Source of the DNA: Acidobacteriota bacterium
Lineage (GTDB): Bacteria > Acidobacteriota > Vicinamibacteria > Vicinamibacterales > UBA2999
DNA length: 64,000 nucleotides
Assembly (NCBI GenBank): GCA_030697165.1
Contig: JAUYQQ010000008.1
Location: 129,001 to 193,000 of the forward strand
Direction of reading: 5' to 3'
The notes beneath the pieces were generated by a model. It did not search any database. It was not told where the DNA came from and was given only the letters and a program-made list of their open reading frames with translations. Of this stretch, positions 36,649 to 45,687 are shown one piece after another (positions within the stretch are counted from its first letter, which is position 1; each line of letters opens with the position of its first letter). The position numbers and the translations under genes were made by a program.

Positions 36649-36918
36649 ATGGCTGTTTACATGGTGGAACGGGACCTCGCGGGGATCACGATGACCGCAC
36701 TCGGGGGCGCCCAGCAGGCTGCGATCACGACGTCGCAGCGCTTCACGGCCGATGGCACGCCCGTGCGGTACATCCGAAGCACGTTTGTACCTGGCGAGTC
36801 ACGGTGCATGTGCCTGTTCGACGCGCAGAGCGCCGACGACGTGCGGAAGGTGAACGAGGCGGCAAAGCTGCCGTTCACGCGGATCGTCGAAGCGCTTGAT
36901 CTCACGCCCGCATCATAG
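36649..36918 (+). CDS. DUF4242 protein
   Basis: An 89-residue ferredoxin-like-fold protein with the family line MVERDLAGITMTALGGAQQA, then TPVRYIRSTFVPGESRCMCL and NEAAKLPFTRIVEALDLTP. One member, SCO4226, binds nickel; the role of this one is unknown. A strong ribosome binding site (GGGAGCAGGAGC) precedes the ATG. It stands alone between unrelated genes. Confidence 0.88.
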   Translation: MAVYMVERDLAGITMTALGGAQQAAITTSQRFTADGTPVRYIRSTFVPGESRCMCLFDAQSADDVRKVNEAAKLPFTRIVEALDLTPAS

Positions 36919-37162
36919 CGATGCGGGCACCGGCGGCACGCCGATGGGAAGGCCGTCCCCATCCGCGCTGCCCGCCGGTGCAATCTGAACGCAGACAGCC
37001 GCGACTTCTGATTTTCCCAGGTTACTGGGTCGCACGCATGGATGGCGGAACTGTCCACGACCCGTTTCAGCACGTCATGGCGGGAATTCTAAACCTGTGG
37101 GCGCGAATCTGATACGCTCTGGCCGCGCTGCGAGCCGCCACCGCGGTTCCTGCATCCACACC
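36919..37162. other. intergenic stretch without a supported gene
   Basis: No gene or clear repeat is seen. A possible -10 (GATACG near 37108) lies well before the exported protein gene at 37163. Confidence 0.5.
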
Positions 37163-38155
37163 ATGACCATCACCCGTTGCCTGCTGCTGTCACTCGCGTC
37201 GCTGGCCTGGATCGCATTGCCCGCCGCGGCCCAGACCACCCCCTGCGACAGTGCGCAGTTCAACTCGCTCACCAACGTCTGGAAGCCGCAGCCGGATCAG
37301 AACACCAGCCAGGTCACCGCCGTCGAGCTCGCCGCCGAACGGAAGCTGATGGTGCGCGTCCTGGATATGTTCAAGTCCGCCTTCGTGCCGGTTGGCGCGA
37401 TCGGTCTTTACAGCGCGAACTACGACATCCTGCCGCAGGCCGTGACGAACAAGTCCCGGTATGGCAACACCTACAGCTTCGTCCTGAGCCATCACAAGAT
37501 CGAGTGCCTCAACGGCAAGCCGGCCGCCCGGGACGTGTCGCTCGGGAACGTGTCGGTTCAGGTCAACACGAGCTTCGTGGACGAGGCTAACGCTCCCCGC
37601 GACACCGGCTTCAGCTTCCTGCCCCGCGGGTATTACCAGCGCAAGGACAAGACCGAGCTGCCTCAGGCCAATGATCAGGGCATCCAGGAGTTCAATTTCG
37701 GTGACGGCACGACCGTCTGGTGGCTCACGCGTGCGGGAGTCCTGCCATTCCGGGTCGTCACCAGGCGCGAGTTCCTGCAGAAGCAGATCGAGATCCTGCA
37801 ATCCAGGTCCGGCACCAGCGCGCAGCGGCTGGCCTACTATCAGGGACTGCTCAGCGAATCACCCGACGGGGTCGCGATCGTCAAGGAGGTCGAGGTGAAA
37901 TCGCTGAATGGGTACGCCCACGTCTTCACGACCCTGGCCGACAGGGAGAGCCGCGTCTACGTCACCGTCAATCCCGACTACTACGACCGAAGTCAACCGA
38001 AGTCGGCGCCACAGCACATCCTCATCAGGATCAGGCACGGGAGCGAGACTTTTCTCAACGCCACTGGAATCGGGGCTCGCCATCTGGAGAGCTTTCAACA
38101 GCTGCGCGAGATCGTCAGAGCCAACCTTGCCGAGCTTCGCTTGACGGTGAAGTAG
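37163..38155 (+). CDS. exported protein of unknown function
   Basis: A 330-residue protein with a signal peptide (CLLLSLASLAWIALPAAAQ, start 37163). The mature part is mixed alpha/beta, with no motif that I recognise; segments such as FGDGTTVWWLTRAGVLPFRV and VYVTVNPDYYDRS suggest a secreted beta-rich domain. The C-terminal helix LESFQQLREIVRANLAELRL closes the protein. It appears to be a stand-alone gene, convergent with the thioredoxin gene. Confidence 0.75.
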   Translation: MTITRCLLLSLASLAWIALPAAAQTTPCDSAQFNSLTNVWKPQPDQNTSQVTAVELAAERKLMVRVLDMFKSAFVPVGAIGLYSANYDILPQAVTNKSRYGNTYSFVLSHHKIECLNGKPAARDVSLGNVSVQVNTSFVDEANAPRDTGFSFLPRGYYQRKDKTELPQANDQGIQEFNFGDGTTVWWLTRAGVLPFRVVTRREFLQKQIEILQSRSGTSAQRLAYYQGLLSESPDGVAIVKEVEVKSLNGYAHVFTTLADRESRVYVTVNPDYYDRSQPKSAPQHILIRIRHGSETFLNATGIGARHLESFQQLREIVRANLAELRLTVK

Positions 38156-38240
38156 GCAACTCGGCGATGGATTGCGGGGTAGAGGGAAGGGGCGGACATA
38201 GAACGCACGTCGTGGACGTGACCGAGCGCGACCTCGATGG

Positions 38241-38711
38241 TCAGCGGGCGCGCGTCAGAAACTTCACCATGCCGGACGCGTTCAGAAAATCGCCACGGCG
38301 GACCACGTTCCCAGTGGCGTCGAGCACGAGAACCGTTGGAATGCCCCGGACACCGTAACGCTCGCTCACCGTCGTGTCGGTGTCGACATCGATAAGCACC
38401 GGGATGTAGGACCGGGTCACGGCGTCTTCCACCGCGTCATCCGGCCAGACGTCGTGCTTCATGACGATGCAGGGCGGGCACCAATCGGCGGTGAAGTCCA
38501 CCAGCACCGCCTTGTCTGTGCGCTGTGCTTCGAGAAGCGCAGACGGCAGGTCGGTCCGCCACTGGATCGACGTCGGCGGCGGCGGCGCTGCCGCCGATCG
38601 GTAGTAGAGGCCCTTCAGCATCGGCCACTGGATCACCACGACGGCCACGATGAGGCCGGCCCACAGGAATCGTTCGTGCCGCGCGCTCCATCCGCGAAGA
38701 CTTGCGATCAC
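38241..38711 (-). CDS. membrane-anchored thioredoxin-like protein
   Basis: A 156-residue protein with one N-terminal transmembrane helix (FLWAGLIVAVVVIQWPMLKG) and a thioredoxin fold carrying the WCPPC redox motif, then GVRGIPTVLVLDATG with the cis-proline. It resembles the C-terminal domain of DsbD-type proteins and should act as a periplasmic disulfide reductase. It lies near the Crp-like gene, with about 80 bp between them. Confidence 0.87.
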   Translation of the reverse strand: MIASLRGWSARHERFLWAGLIVAVVVIQWPMLKGLYYRSAAAPPPPTSIQWRTDLPSALLEAQRTDKAVLVDFTADWCPPCIVMKHDVWPDDAVEDAVTRSYIPVLIDVDTDTTVSERYGVRGIPTVLVLDATGNVVRRGDFLNASGMVKFLTRAR

Positions 38712-38789
38712 GCGCCGCGCGCGGCCGGTGAGGGTGGTGTCACTACTGGCGACCGTTATCAGTAAGAGTCACGGTTGCGAGAGAAGGTT

Positions 38790-39557
38790 TCAAAAGTGCG
38801 CAGGGCGCCCGTCATGGACGAGGTGGGGCGGCGCGGCAGCTACATCCTGACGCTGGGCTATCCGCGCGCCTCCGCGGAGGCGCTGCGCGGGGTCATGGCC
38901 GGAAGGCTGAGAAGACCGCAGACGCGCCGGGTTGACGTGGAGGACGCCGCTCTTCTCTTCAATGAAGCCGCGCTTCTTGAACCGGCCCATGAAGAAGTTC
39001 ACGCGTGATCGAGTGGTCCCCACCATTTCCGCGATGATGGCTTGCGGGAGGTCAGGTAGCGTGCATCGGCGCGAGCGCCGCTCATCGCAGCTCGCCAGGA
39101 CGAGCAGCATGTGCGCCAGCCGCTGCTCGCTGGAGCTCAAGAGCTGATCGGTCAGGTTGGCTTCGAGACGGGCGTTGCGCGCGAAGAGGTGTGCGACGAG
39201 CCGATTCAGGAGATCTGGCTGCGTCCGGAGCAATTGAATCATGTGCCCCTTCGCAACGACGAGTACCTCGGTGGCGGTCAAGGCGATTGCGGTCTGCCGC
39301 CGCTCGGCACGGCCGACGAGCGCCTCCTCGCCCAGGAACGCGCCTGGCCCCAGGAGATCGCAGATCACCTCCTTGCCACGGCGCGCCGTCACCGCCAGCC
39401 ACACCCGTCCCTGCTCGATGTACATCACGTGGTCGCACGGGTCACCCTGGAGGTAGATGGGCGCCCGGGGGCGGTAAGCGGCGACAGCGAAAGGCGTGGC
39501 CGTCAACTCGAGGAGACCGCGCACATTCCCCGAGTCTCGGTCTTTCTGATCTTGCAT
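38790..39557 (-). CDS. Crp/Fnr-family transcriptional regulator
   Basis: A 255-residue regulator with an N-terminal cyclic-nucleotide-binding-type beta-roll (YLQGDPCDHVMYIEQGRVWL, GPGAFLGEEALVG) and a C-terminal HTH (IIAEMVGTTRSRVNFFMGRF). The start at 39557 is in frame after AAAGG. About 25 extra residues follow the usual end. No Fnr-type cysteine cluster is seen. It diverges from the cation/proton antiporter gene 157 bp away, a likely target. Confidence 0.87.
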   Translation of the reverse strand: MQDQKDRDSGNVRGLLELTATPFAVAAYRPRAPIYLQGDPCDHVMYIEQGRVWLAVTARRGKEVICDLLGPGAFLGEEALVGRAERRQTAIALTATEVLVVAKGHMIQLLRTQPDLLNRLVAHLFARNARLEANLTDQLLSSSEQRLAHMLLVLASCDERRSRRCTLPDLPQAIIAEMVGTTRSRVNFFMGRFKKRGFIEEKSGVLHVNPARLRSSQPSGHDPAQRLRGGARIAQRQDVAAAPPHLVHDGRPAHF

Positions 39558-39713
39558 TGGCGGCCGCCTTTCAGGAGGTGATCTGGAGGCCTTAAAGCAA
39601 GTGTTGCGCCATTCATCGCACCCGGAAAAGGTTAGAGATCTGCGCTTCCAGGCGAGACAAACGGGTGATTTCTCTTGTCCCTGTGGAAGAATCCAAGAAC
39701 CAAGAGGGACTGC

Positions 39714-41885
39714 ATGCTGTCTGGAAACGCCTTCGCCGAAATCGCCCTGATCCTGCTGGCCGCCGCGCTGGTCGGTGCCGTCGGCACCTGGCTCCGGCAG
39801 CCCCTGATCGTGTCGTTCATCGCCGTGGGCATTCTCGTCGGGCCGGCAGGACTGGGCCTGGTGACACAGCACGAGGAGATCGCGCTGCTCGCGAGCATCG
39901 GCATTTCGCTGCTGTTGTTTGTGGTCGGCCTCAAGCTCGACTTTCAAACCATCCGAACGCTCGGCCCGGTGTCGCTGGCCACTGGTATCGGCCAGATCAT
40001 CTTCACGTCGGTCATCGGGTTTCTGATCGCGGTCGCCCTGGGAATGAACCCGCTCAGCGCCACCTACGTGGCCGTCGCCCTGACGTTCTCGAGCACGATC
40101 ATCATCGTCAAGCTCCTGTCGGACAAGCGGGAGATCGATGCGCTTCACGGACGCATCGCGGTCGGCTTTCTCATCGTCCAGGACATCGCGGTCATTCTCG
40201 CCATGATGGGGATCACCGCGATCGGGACCGCCGGGACCGGGGATCAGAGCCTGGCCGTCCACGCCGCGCTGGTCGTGGCCAAGGGAACCGGGTTCCTGGC
40301 GGTGATCGCGGTAATGGCCGTGTGGGTCCTTCCCGCGGTCACGACCTTGCTGGCCCGCCTGCCTGAGCTGCTGGTGCTGTCAGGCATCGCCTGGGCCGTC
40401 ATGCTCGCTGCCGTCGGCGAGGCCCTGGGGCTCAGCAAGGAGGTCGGCGCATTCGTGGCCGGCGCCTCACTGGCGTCAACGCCGTATCGTGAGGCGATCG
40501 GAAGCCGGCTGGTCACGGTGCGCGACTTCCTCCTGCTGTTCTTTTTCATCGACCTGGGCGCCCGGCTTGACTTGTCGCTCCTCGGGGCCACGTTGGGCGA
40601 GGCAATGATCTTCTCGGTGTTTGTCCTGATCGGCAATCCCCTGATCGTGCTCGCGATCATGGGGCTAATGGGCTACCGCAAGCGCACCAGTTTTCTGGCC
40701 GGGCTCACGGTGGCCCAGATCAGCGAGTTCTCACTCATCCTCGGCGCTCTCGGCGTCAGCGTCGGTCATGTGCAACCGGAGACCATGGGCCTGATCACGA
40801 CCGTCGGGTTGATCACGATCGGGCTCTCGACGTACATGATTATTCACTCCGCGCGTCTCTATGAGTGGCTGGCCCCCTGGCTCGGCGTCTTCGAGCGACG
40901 CGCGCCGTACCGCGAGACGGCGGCAGAGACGGCTTCTCCGCCAAGGGCGGACGTCATTGTCCTCGGCCTCGGCCGATACGGTAGCGGCATCGTGCGGCAC
41001 CTGTTGCTGCGAAACCGCCGGGTCACGGGCGTCGATTTCGACCCACAGGCACTCGCGCGTTGGCGGTCAGAGGGGATCCCGGTGGTCTACGGCGATGTGA
41101 GTGACCCTGAGCTCTTTGATCACCTGCCGCTCGAAGGCGTCAGCTGGGTGATCAGCACCGCGCCGGATCCCGAAACGAGCCGGGTCTTGCTGCATCATCT
41201 TCGGGACCGGCACTACCGTGGCAAGGTGGCGGTGGCCTGTCGCACCGCGGATGAGGGCGATACGCTGCGTGTCGAGGGCGCCGATGTCCTGCTGCGGCCG
41301 TACGCGGATGCCGCCGAACAAGCCGCCGACGCCGTCACGGCGGCAGCGGACCGCTTGAGCGCGATTGCCAGCGCGGCGCCGGGCGTCCGCGAAATCAGGC
41401 TGGGATCGATTTCGAAATGGGCCGGCCATCGCATCGCCGATGTTCCGCTCCGCGAGGAATTCGGCGCGACCGTGCTGGCCGTCAGCCGCGGCGGGCGCAG
41501 CTTCCTCAGTCCCGGACCCGACTTCCAGTTGTTCCCCGGCGACCGCGTCATCCTGTCCGGCCAGCCGGCCGCCCTCGATAACGCCGTTGAATACCTTGCG
41601 CGAATCGACTATCCGGACCAGCAGGAAGACCACGATGACTTCTCAGTCGCGGAAGTGCCGGTAAGCTCGCTCCCGGCATGGATCGGACACACGATCGCGG
41701 CCCTCGACCTGCGCGCGCGGTATGGGGTCACGGTGCTCGCCGTCGGCAAGGAGCATGAAGGGCTCGATGCGCCCGATCCGCATCGGGCGTTGTCAACCAG
41801 CGACCGCGTGGTCCTGGCCGGCACGCGCGACGGCCTGCAACGCCTGCAAGCCGGCGGCGCACCACCAGCGCTTACGGCCGAGTGA
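39714..41885 (+). CDS. CPA2 monovalent cation/proton antiporter with TrkA domains
   Basis: A 723-residue KefB/C-like antiporter. The N-terminal part has about 12-13 transmembrane helices (GILVGPAGLGLVTQHEEIAL, GKxVGAFVAGASLAS-type region). A TrkA-N nucleotide-binding domain follows (DVIVLGLGRYGSGIVRHLL), then two TrkA-C domains (about residues 560-635 and 645-715). It should exchange K+ or Na+ for protons under control of bound NAD(H) or another ligand. The start at 39714 follows AAGAGGG. It is divergent from a Crp-like regulator. Confidence 0.9.
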   Translation: MLSGNAFAEIALILLAAALVGAVGTWLRQPLIVSFIAVGILVGPAGLGLVTQHEEIALLASIGISLLLFVVGLKLDFQTIRTLGPVSLATGIGQIIFTSVIGFLIAVALGMNPLSATYVAVALTFSSTIIIVKLLSDKREIDALHGRIAVGFLIVQDIAVILAMMGITAIGTAGTGDQSLAVHAALVVAKGTGFLAVIAVMAVWVLPAVTTLLARLPELLVLSGIAWAVMLAAVGEALGLSKEVGAFVAGASLASTPYREAIGSRLVTVRDFLLLFFFIDLGARLDLSLLGATLGEAMIFSVFVLIGNPLIVLAIMGLMGYRKRTSFLAGLTVAQISEFSLILGALGVSVGHVQPETMGLITTVGLITIGLSTYMIIHSARLYEWLAPWLGVFERRAPYRETAAETASPPRADVIVLGLGRYGSGIVRHLLLRNRRVTGVDFDPQALARWRSEGIPVVYGDVSDPELFDHLPLEGVSWVISTAPDPETSRVLLHHLRDRHYRGKVAVACRTADEGDTLRVEGADVLLRPYADAAEQAADAVTAAADRLSAIASAAPGVREIRLGSISKWAGHRIADVPLREEFGATVLAVSRGGRSFLSPGPDFQLFPGDRVILSGQPAALDNAVEYLARIDYPDQQEDHDDFSVAEVPVSSLPAWIGHTIAALDLRARYGVTVLAVGKEHEGLDAPDPHRALSTSDRVVLAGTRDGLQRLQAGGAPPALTAE

Positions 41886-41897
41886 AAAATCGGGCGC

Positions 41898-42260
41898 TTA
41901 CGGGCGCTGCTCGAGACTGATCCTGATGGCCTCGTCGCCAGGCTTGTCGTGGTCGATGGTGACGGCGACCGACTCGCCCTTCTGGATGCCCGCATTAGCA
42001 AGCGTGACGGGCGCCTTGCCGCGCAGAATCTTGGTCCCGTCAACGATGACGAACACGCGGTTCGACGGCTTCTTCGTCTTCGCGTCAACGACCGTGACGT
42101 GAAGCTCCCGCACCTCGCGCACGCCGCCGCTGGCCTGCGCGTAGCGGCCGGTCTCCTGTGACACGACCGTGCCACGGTATGTCACTTCATGTGCCACGAC
42201 GAGCGGCGCGAACGCGACGACCATGGCCATCGCGAGAACACCGCTGATGATCTGCTTCAT
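41898..42260 (-). CDS. small exported beta-rich protein of unknown function
   Basis: A 120-residue protein with a signal peptide (MKQIISGVLAMAMVVAFAPLVVA). The mature part opens HEVTYRGTVVSQETGRYAQA and contains LHVTVVDAKTKKPSNRVFVI. GGAG precedes the ATG. It is divergent from the metal-efflux operon, so it may be a periplasmic metal-related protein, but no metal-binding motif is evident. Confidence 0.75.
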   Translation of the reverse strand: MKQIISGVLAMAMVVAFAPLVVAHEVTYRGTVVSQETGRYAQASGGVREVRELHVTVVDAKTKKPSNRVFVIVDGTKILRGKAPVTLANAGIQKGESVAVTIDHDKPGDEAIRISLEQRP

Positions 42261-42381
42261 GATTGCTTCTCCAAGCCGTGCGCGAACGCGCTCCGCCTCA
42301 CACGGTGATGGTTTATCGCCGGGCGTTTTGTGTCAAGCCGACCTTGACAGATCCTCATGGAACGACGGACGATGCCTGTCT

Positions 42382-42828
42382 ATGTGGTCGCGTCTCTGCA
42401 CCGGTGTGCTCGTGCTGGCGATGGTTGCCAGCGGCACGACCACGTCGCAGGCGCATCTCCATGCGGCCAACGGCCACCGCGTCGCGCAGGACCGCGACCA
42501 CGCGGGAGACCCAACCCAACCACTGTGGCACGCGCACGGGGCCGGCCGTCACACGCACGAACCGGCAGCATCGTCACCGGACGACGCCGCCAACGAGGCA
42601 CAACCAGAAGACATCGTCTACGTCGGAGACACCGTTGCCTCATCACCGGCGACCGCCCACTGGTCGTCCCCGCTACCCGTCGGCAGTATCCTGGCGAAGA
42701 GCACGCTCGCCGTGCCCGTTCGAAGCTGGACCTCGACCGTTGGCGCCCTGCCGCCGGTTCACGCACCACCGCTGATCGCTCCCCGCTCTCCTCGCGCCCC
42801 GCCGACGTTCGCCTGCCTGTACGCCTGA
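42382..42828 (+). CDS. His-rich exported protein at the head of the RND efflux operon
   Basis: A 148-residue protein with a signal peptide (LCTGVLVLAMVASGTTTSQA, start 42382). Histidines crowd the next part (HLHAANGH, DRDHAGD, WHAHGAGRHTHEP), consistent with metal binding. The C-terminus is Pro- and Ala-rich with a final Cys. Small His-rich proteins are often found before czcCBA-type genes. No family is recognised, and the coding assignment rests on the signal peptide and operon position. Confidence 0.6.
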   Translation: MWSRLCTGVLVLAMVASGTTTSQAHLHAANGHRVAQDRDHAGDPTQPLWHAHGAGRHTHEPAASSPDDAANEAQPEDIVYVGDTVASSPATAHWSSPLPVGSILAKSTLAVPVRSWTSTVGALPPVHAPPLIAPRSPRAPPTFACLYA

Positions 42829-42883
42829 GCCGCCCTCGGCTCGTTGCTGTTTCTGTCTGCAATTTTGGTTTTGAGGTGACGCC

Positions 42884-44131
42884 ATGCGTCTTGCGATCCG
42901 CCTGTGTGCGGGAGCGCTCCTGTCGTGCTTCGCCGTCTCGGCATCGGCCCAGGTGCGGGGTCCGGCCGATCCGGTATCGATACTGACCGAAGACCAGGCC
43001 ATCGAACGCCTGCTGGCGCAGGACCCCGTGGTGCGCGCGCTGCGAACCCGTGTCGACGAAGTCCGCGCCGCGTTCATCGATCGCGCGCGGTGGCCGAACC
43101 CCAGCGTCTCGTTCAACCGGGAAAGCGTGGCCGATGCGTCGGACACCTTCTACCTCGGCCGCCAGGAAATTCCCGTGTCGGGTCGGCTGGGACTGCTGCG
43201 CGACGCTGGCCAGCTCGCCGGAGAAAGCGCCGATGCCGAGGTCCGATTCGCGGTCGCCGAGCGCGTGTCGCAACTCCGCCACGCCTTCGCGGCCCTGCTC
43301 CTGGCGCAGGAGCAGGAGGCCGCGCTGCGGCAGGCGGTGACCGAACTCGCGCGCCTCGGAGACGTGCTCCGCGCGCGTGAAGAGGCCGGGGAAGGCTCGA
43401 CCTACGACCGTATGCGCGGTGCCCGTGCCCTGGCAGAGCTCCAACACGAACTTGCGTCGGCAGGCATCGAGCGGGTCCGCGCTCGGGGCGCGCTCGCTAC
43501 CTACGTGGCAGCCGGCGCACAGCCCGATCGGCTGGTCGCGGCGGGTGAGCTACAGGCTGAGACGCCGCTCCCCCCGGCGGAGACCTTGGTCGAACAGGCC
43601 CTGGCCGCACGCCTTGACCATCGCGCGCGTCAGTTGACGTCCACGCAGTTCGACGCCGAACGGCGCGCCGCCGAGCGCCTGCGCATCCCGGTGCCGACGT
43701 TCAGTGCCGGGCTCAAGCGTTCCGGCACGGACGGGTTGCTGCACAACGGTTACCAGTTCTCGGTCGACCTCGGCGTGCCGCTGTTCAACCGCGGGGATGG
43801 CGCCATCGTCCACGCTCAGGCCCAGGCGGACCGTGCTCGCGCCGAGGCCGAAGCATTGCGCCTTCAGATCGAGACCGACGTCCGCACGGCCCATACCTCC
43901 GTCGCGTTGCGACGGGCACAGACCGAGGCGTACCGCCGGTCGGTGGCCGACACCGCGGAGCCACTGGTGGCCACCGCGCGCGTCGCCTACGAGGAAGGCG
44001 AGCTCGGCATCCTGGAACTGCTCGATGCGACGCGACAGGCGATTGACGCCCGCCTGCGTTCGCTGGAGGCCTCCGCGCTCGCGCGCCGCGCGGCCGTCGA
44101 GCTCGACCGCGCCATCGGGAGAGAAAGGTAG
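42884..44131 (+). CDS. outer-membrane efflux protein (TolC family, CzcC-like)
   Basis: A 415-residue outer-membrane channel subunit of a tripartite efflux pump. A signal peptide (LLSCFAVSASAQ) is followed by the two repeats of long helices and beta strands typical of TolC/CzcC: AVSLFNRG-like VPLFNRGDGAIVHAQAQADR near 290, and YEEGELGILELLDATRQAID near the end. It ends 2 nt before the adaptor gene, so the operon is tight. Confidence 0.9.
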   Translation: MRLAIRLCAGALLSCFAVSASAQVRGPADPVSILTEDQAIERLLAQDPVVRALRTRVDEVRAAFIDRARWPNPSVSFNRESVADASDTFYLGRQEIPVSGRLGLLRDAGQLAGESADAEVRFAVAERVSQLRHAFAALLLAQEQEAALRQAVTELARLGDVLRAREEAGEGSTYDRMRGARALAELQHELASAGIERVRARGALATYVAAGAQPDRLVAAGELQAETPLPPAETLVEQALAARLDHRARQLTSTQFDAERRAAERLRIPVPTFSAGLKRSGTDGLLHNGYQFSVDLGVPLFNRGDGAIVHAQAQADRARAEAEALRLQIETDVRTAHTSVALRRAQTEAYRRSVADTAEPLVATARVAYEEGELGILELLDATRQAIDARLRSLEASALARRAAVELDRAIGRER

Positions 44132-44133
44132 TC

Positions 44134-45663
44134 ATGTCTTACAGAGTCGTCCTCGCCCTGAGTGTCACGGCGGCGCTCGGCGCGCTTGCCGGCTGCCGAT
44201 CAACGCCGCCGCCGGTGCCACCGCCTGAAGAGCCCGCGGCGATTGCCGTGACGGTGTGGTCGCCGCGTAGCGAACTCTTCATGGAGTACCCACCCCTGGT
44301 GGCTGGCGCGCAAGCGCGGTTCGCCATTCACCTGACCAATCTCGATGACTTTTCGCCGCTCCGCGAGGGGCGCGTCGTGGTCCGGTTCGAGGGTGAGACC
44401 ATCACGCGCTTCGAGGTCGATGGCCCGTCGACGCCAGGTATTTTCGGGATCGATGTGACCGTGCCCGCCGCGCGCCACTACCAGATGGCCGTCGAGGTCC
44501 ACGCACCAGGACTGGCCGATGAGCACCGCGTCGGTGCGGTCACGGTGCACCCGACTGCCGAGGCCGCACTGGCCGCAATCGAGGAAAGTGAAGAGGGTGC
44601 CACCGCGTTCCTCAAGGAGCAGCAGTGGACGCTCGACTTCGCGACCATGCGTATCGACGACACCGCCCGCCGCGAAGTGATCGTCGTCCCCGCCACCATC
44701 GAGCCGCGCACCGGCGGCAGCGCCGACGTGCGGGCCACGGCGGCCGGACGCATCGCCAGCGGCGGCAACCGTGCCGCCGGCAGCCGGGTCGGCCGCGGCG
44801 AGACGCTCGCGGAACTGGTGGTCCGGAACGATCGCGTCGGCGAGGGCCCGGTACTGCGCCTTGAACTATCGAGCGCCCAGGCCGAACTGCGCCTGGCCGA
44901 GCAGAACCTGTCGCGCATTGACAAGCTGGTGACGGCTGGCGCGGTCCCGACCCGCCGCCTCGACGAAGCGCGTGTGGCCCGGGACACCGCGTCGGCACGG
45001 ATGAAGATTGCCGAAGAACAACTCCGGCACCTGGAGATCAGCCGCAGTGGCCAGGGTGCCGGCGAAGCGGGCGAGCGCGTGGCGTTGCGGGCGCCGATTG
45101 CGGGCATCATCGCCGAGTCGTTCGCGACGGCCGGCGCCACCGTCGAGTCCGGTGAGCTCCTCTACCGCATCGTCTCACTGGACCGCGTGCACGTGGTGGG
45201 CGCCGTGCCCGAACAGCACCTGTCACGGGTGCAGGACGCGGTCGAGGCGGAAGTCGTGGTGCCGGGCCTCGACCCGCTTCGGGCCAGCCGCCGTGTGTCG
45301 GTCGGCCGGGTCGTCGATCGGCAGGCACGATCGGTGCCCATCATCTTCGCGCTCGACAATCCGCCGGCGGCCGTCGCCATTGGCCAGGCCGTGTCGTTGC
45401 GGCTGATTGGCGCCGGCGCCGCCGGGGGCGTAACCATTCCTGCCGCCGCGGTCGTGGACGATGCGGGCCAGCCGATCGTGTTTGTGCAGGCGGGCGGCGA
45501 GAGCTTCGAGCGGCGGCCGATTCGCCTGGGCACGGCCCGTGAAGGCGGCTACGTGCAGGTCGTCGGCCTCGACGCCGGTGAGCGGATCGTGACGCGCGGG
45601 GCGCACCTCGTACGGCTCGCGGCCCTCTCGCCGCAAACACCGGGGCACGGCCATGTGCACTGA
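44134..45663 (+). CDS. RND efflux periplasmic adaptor (CzcB-like lipoprotein)
   Basis: A 509-residue membrane-fusion protein. The lipobox ALAGC anchors it. An unusual N-terminal beta domain (about residues 30-145, ELFMEYPPLVAGAQARFAIH) precedes the usual coiled-coil hairpin (SSAQAELRLAEQNLSRIDKL), the barrel-sandwich (LRAPIAGIIAESFATAGATV) and the beta-barrel. It would link the inner-membrane pump to the TolC-type channel. The protein ends GHGHVH, a possible metal site. Confidence 0.88.
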   Translation: MSYRVVLALSVTAALGALAGCRSTPPPVPPPEEPAAIAVTVWSPRSELFMEYPPLVAGAQARFAIHLTNLDDFSPLREGRVVVRFEGETITRFEVDGPSTPGIFGIDVTVPAARHYQMAVEVHAPGLADEHRVGAVTVHPTAEAALAAIEESEEGATAFLKEQQWTLDFATMRIDDTARREVIVVPATIEPRTGGSADVRATAAGRIASGGNRAAGSRVGRGETLAELVVRNDRVGEGPVLRLELSSAQAELRLAEQNLSRIDKLVTAGAVPTRRLDEARVARDTASARMKIAEEQLRHLEISRSGQGAGEAGERVALRAPIAGIIAESFATAGATVESGELLYRIVSLDRVHVVGAVPEQHLSRVQDAVEAEVVVPGLDPLRASRRVSVGRVVDRQARSVPIIFALDNPPAAVAIGQAVSLRLIGAGAAGGVTIPAAAVVDDAGQPIVFVQAGGESFERRPIRLGTAREGGYVQVVGLDAGERIVTRGAHLVRLAALSPQTPGHGHVH

Positions 45664-45687
45664 TCGAACCGCGCCGGAGCGTGCGTC

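Noticed and set aside
39568-39590. GATCACCTCCT on the minus strand, like the 3' end of 16S rRNA
   Set aside because: Only 11 bases match and no rRNA sequence precedes it; it is best taken as chance in the Crp-like gene leader.
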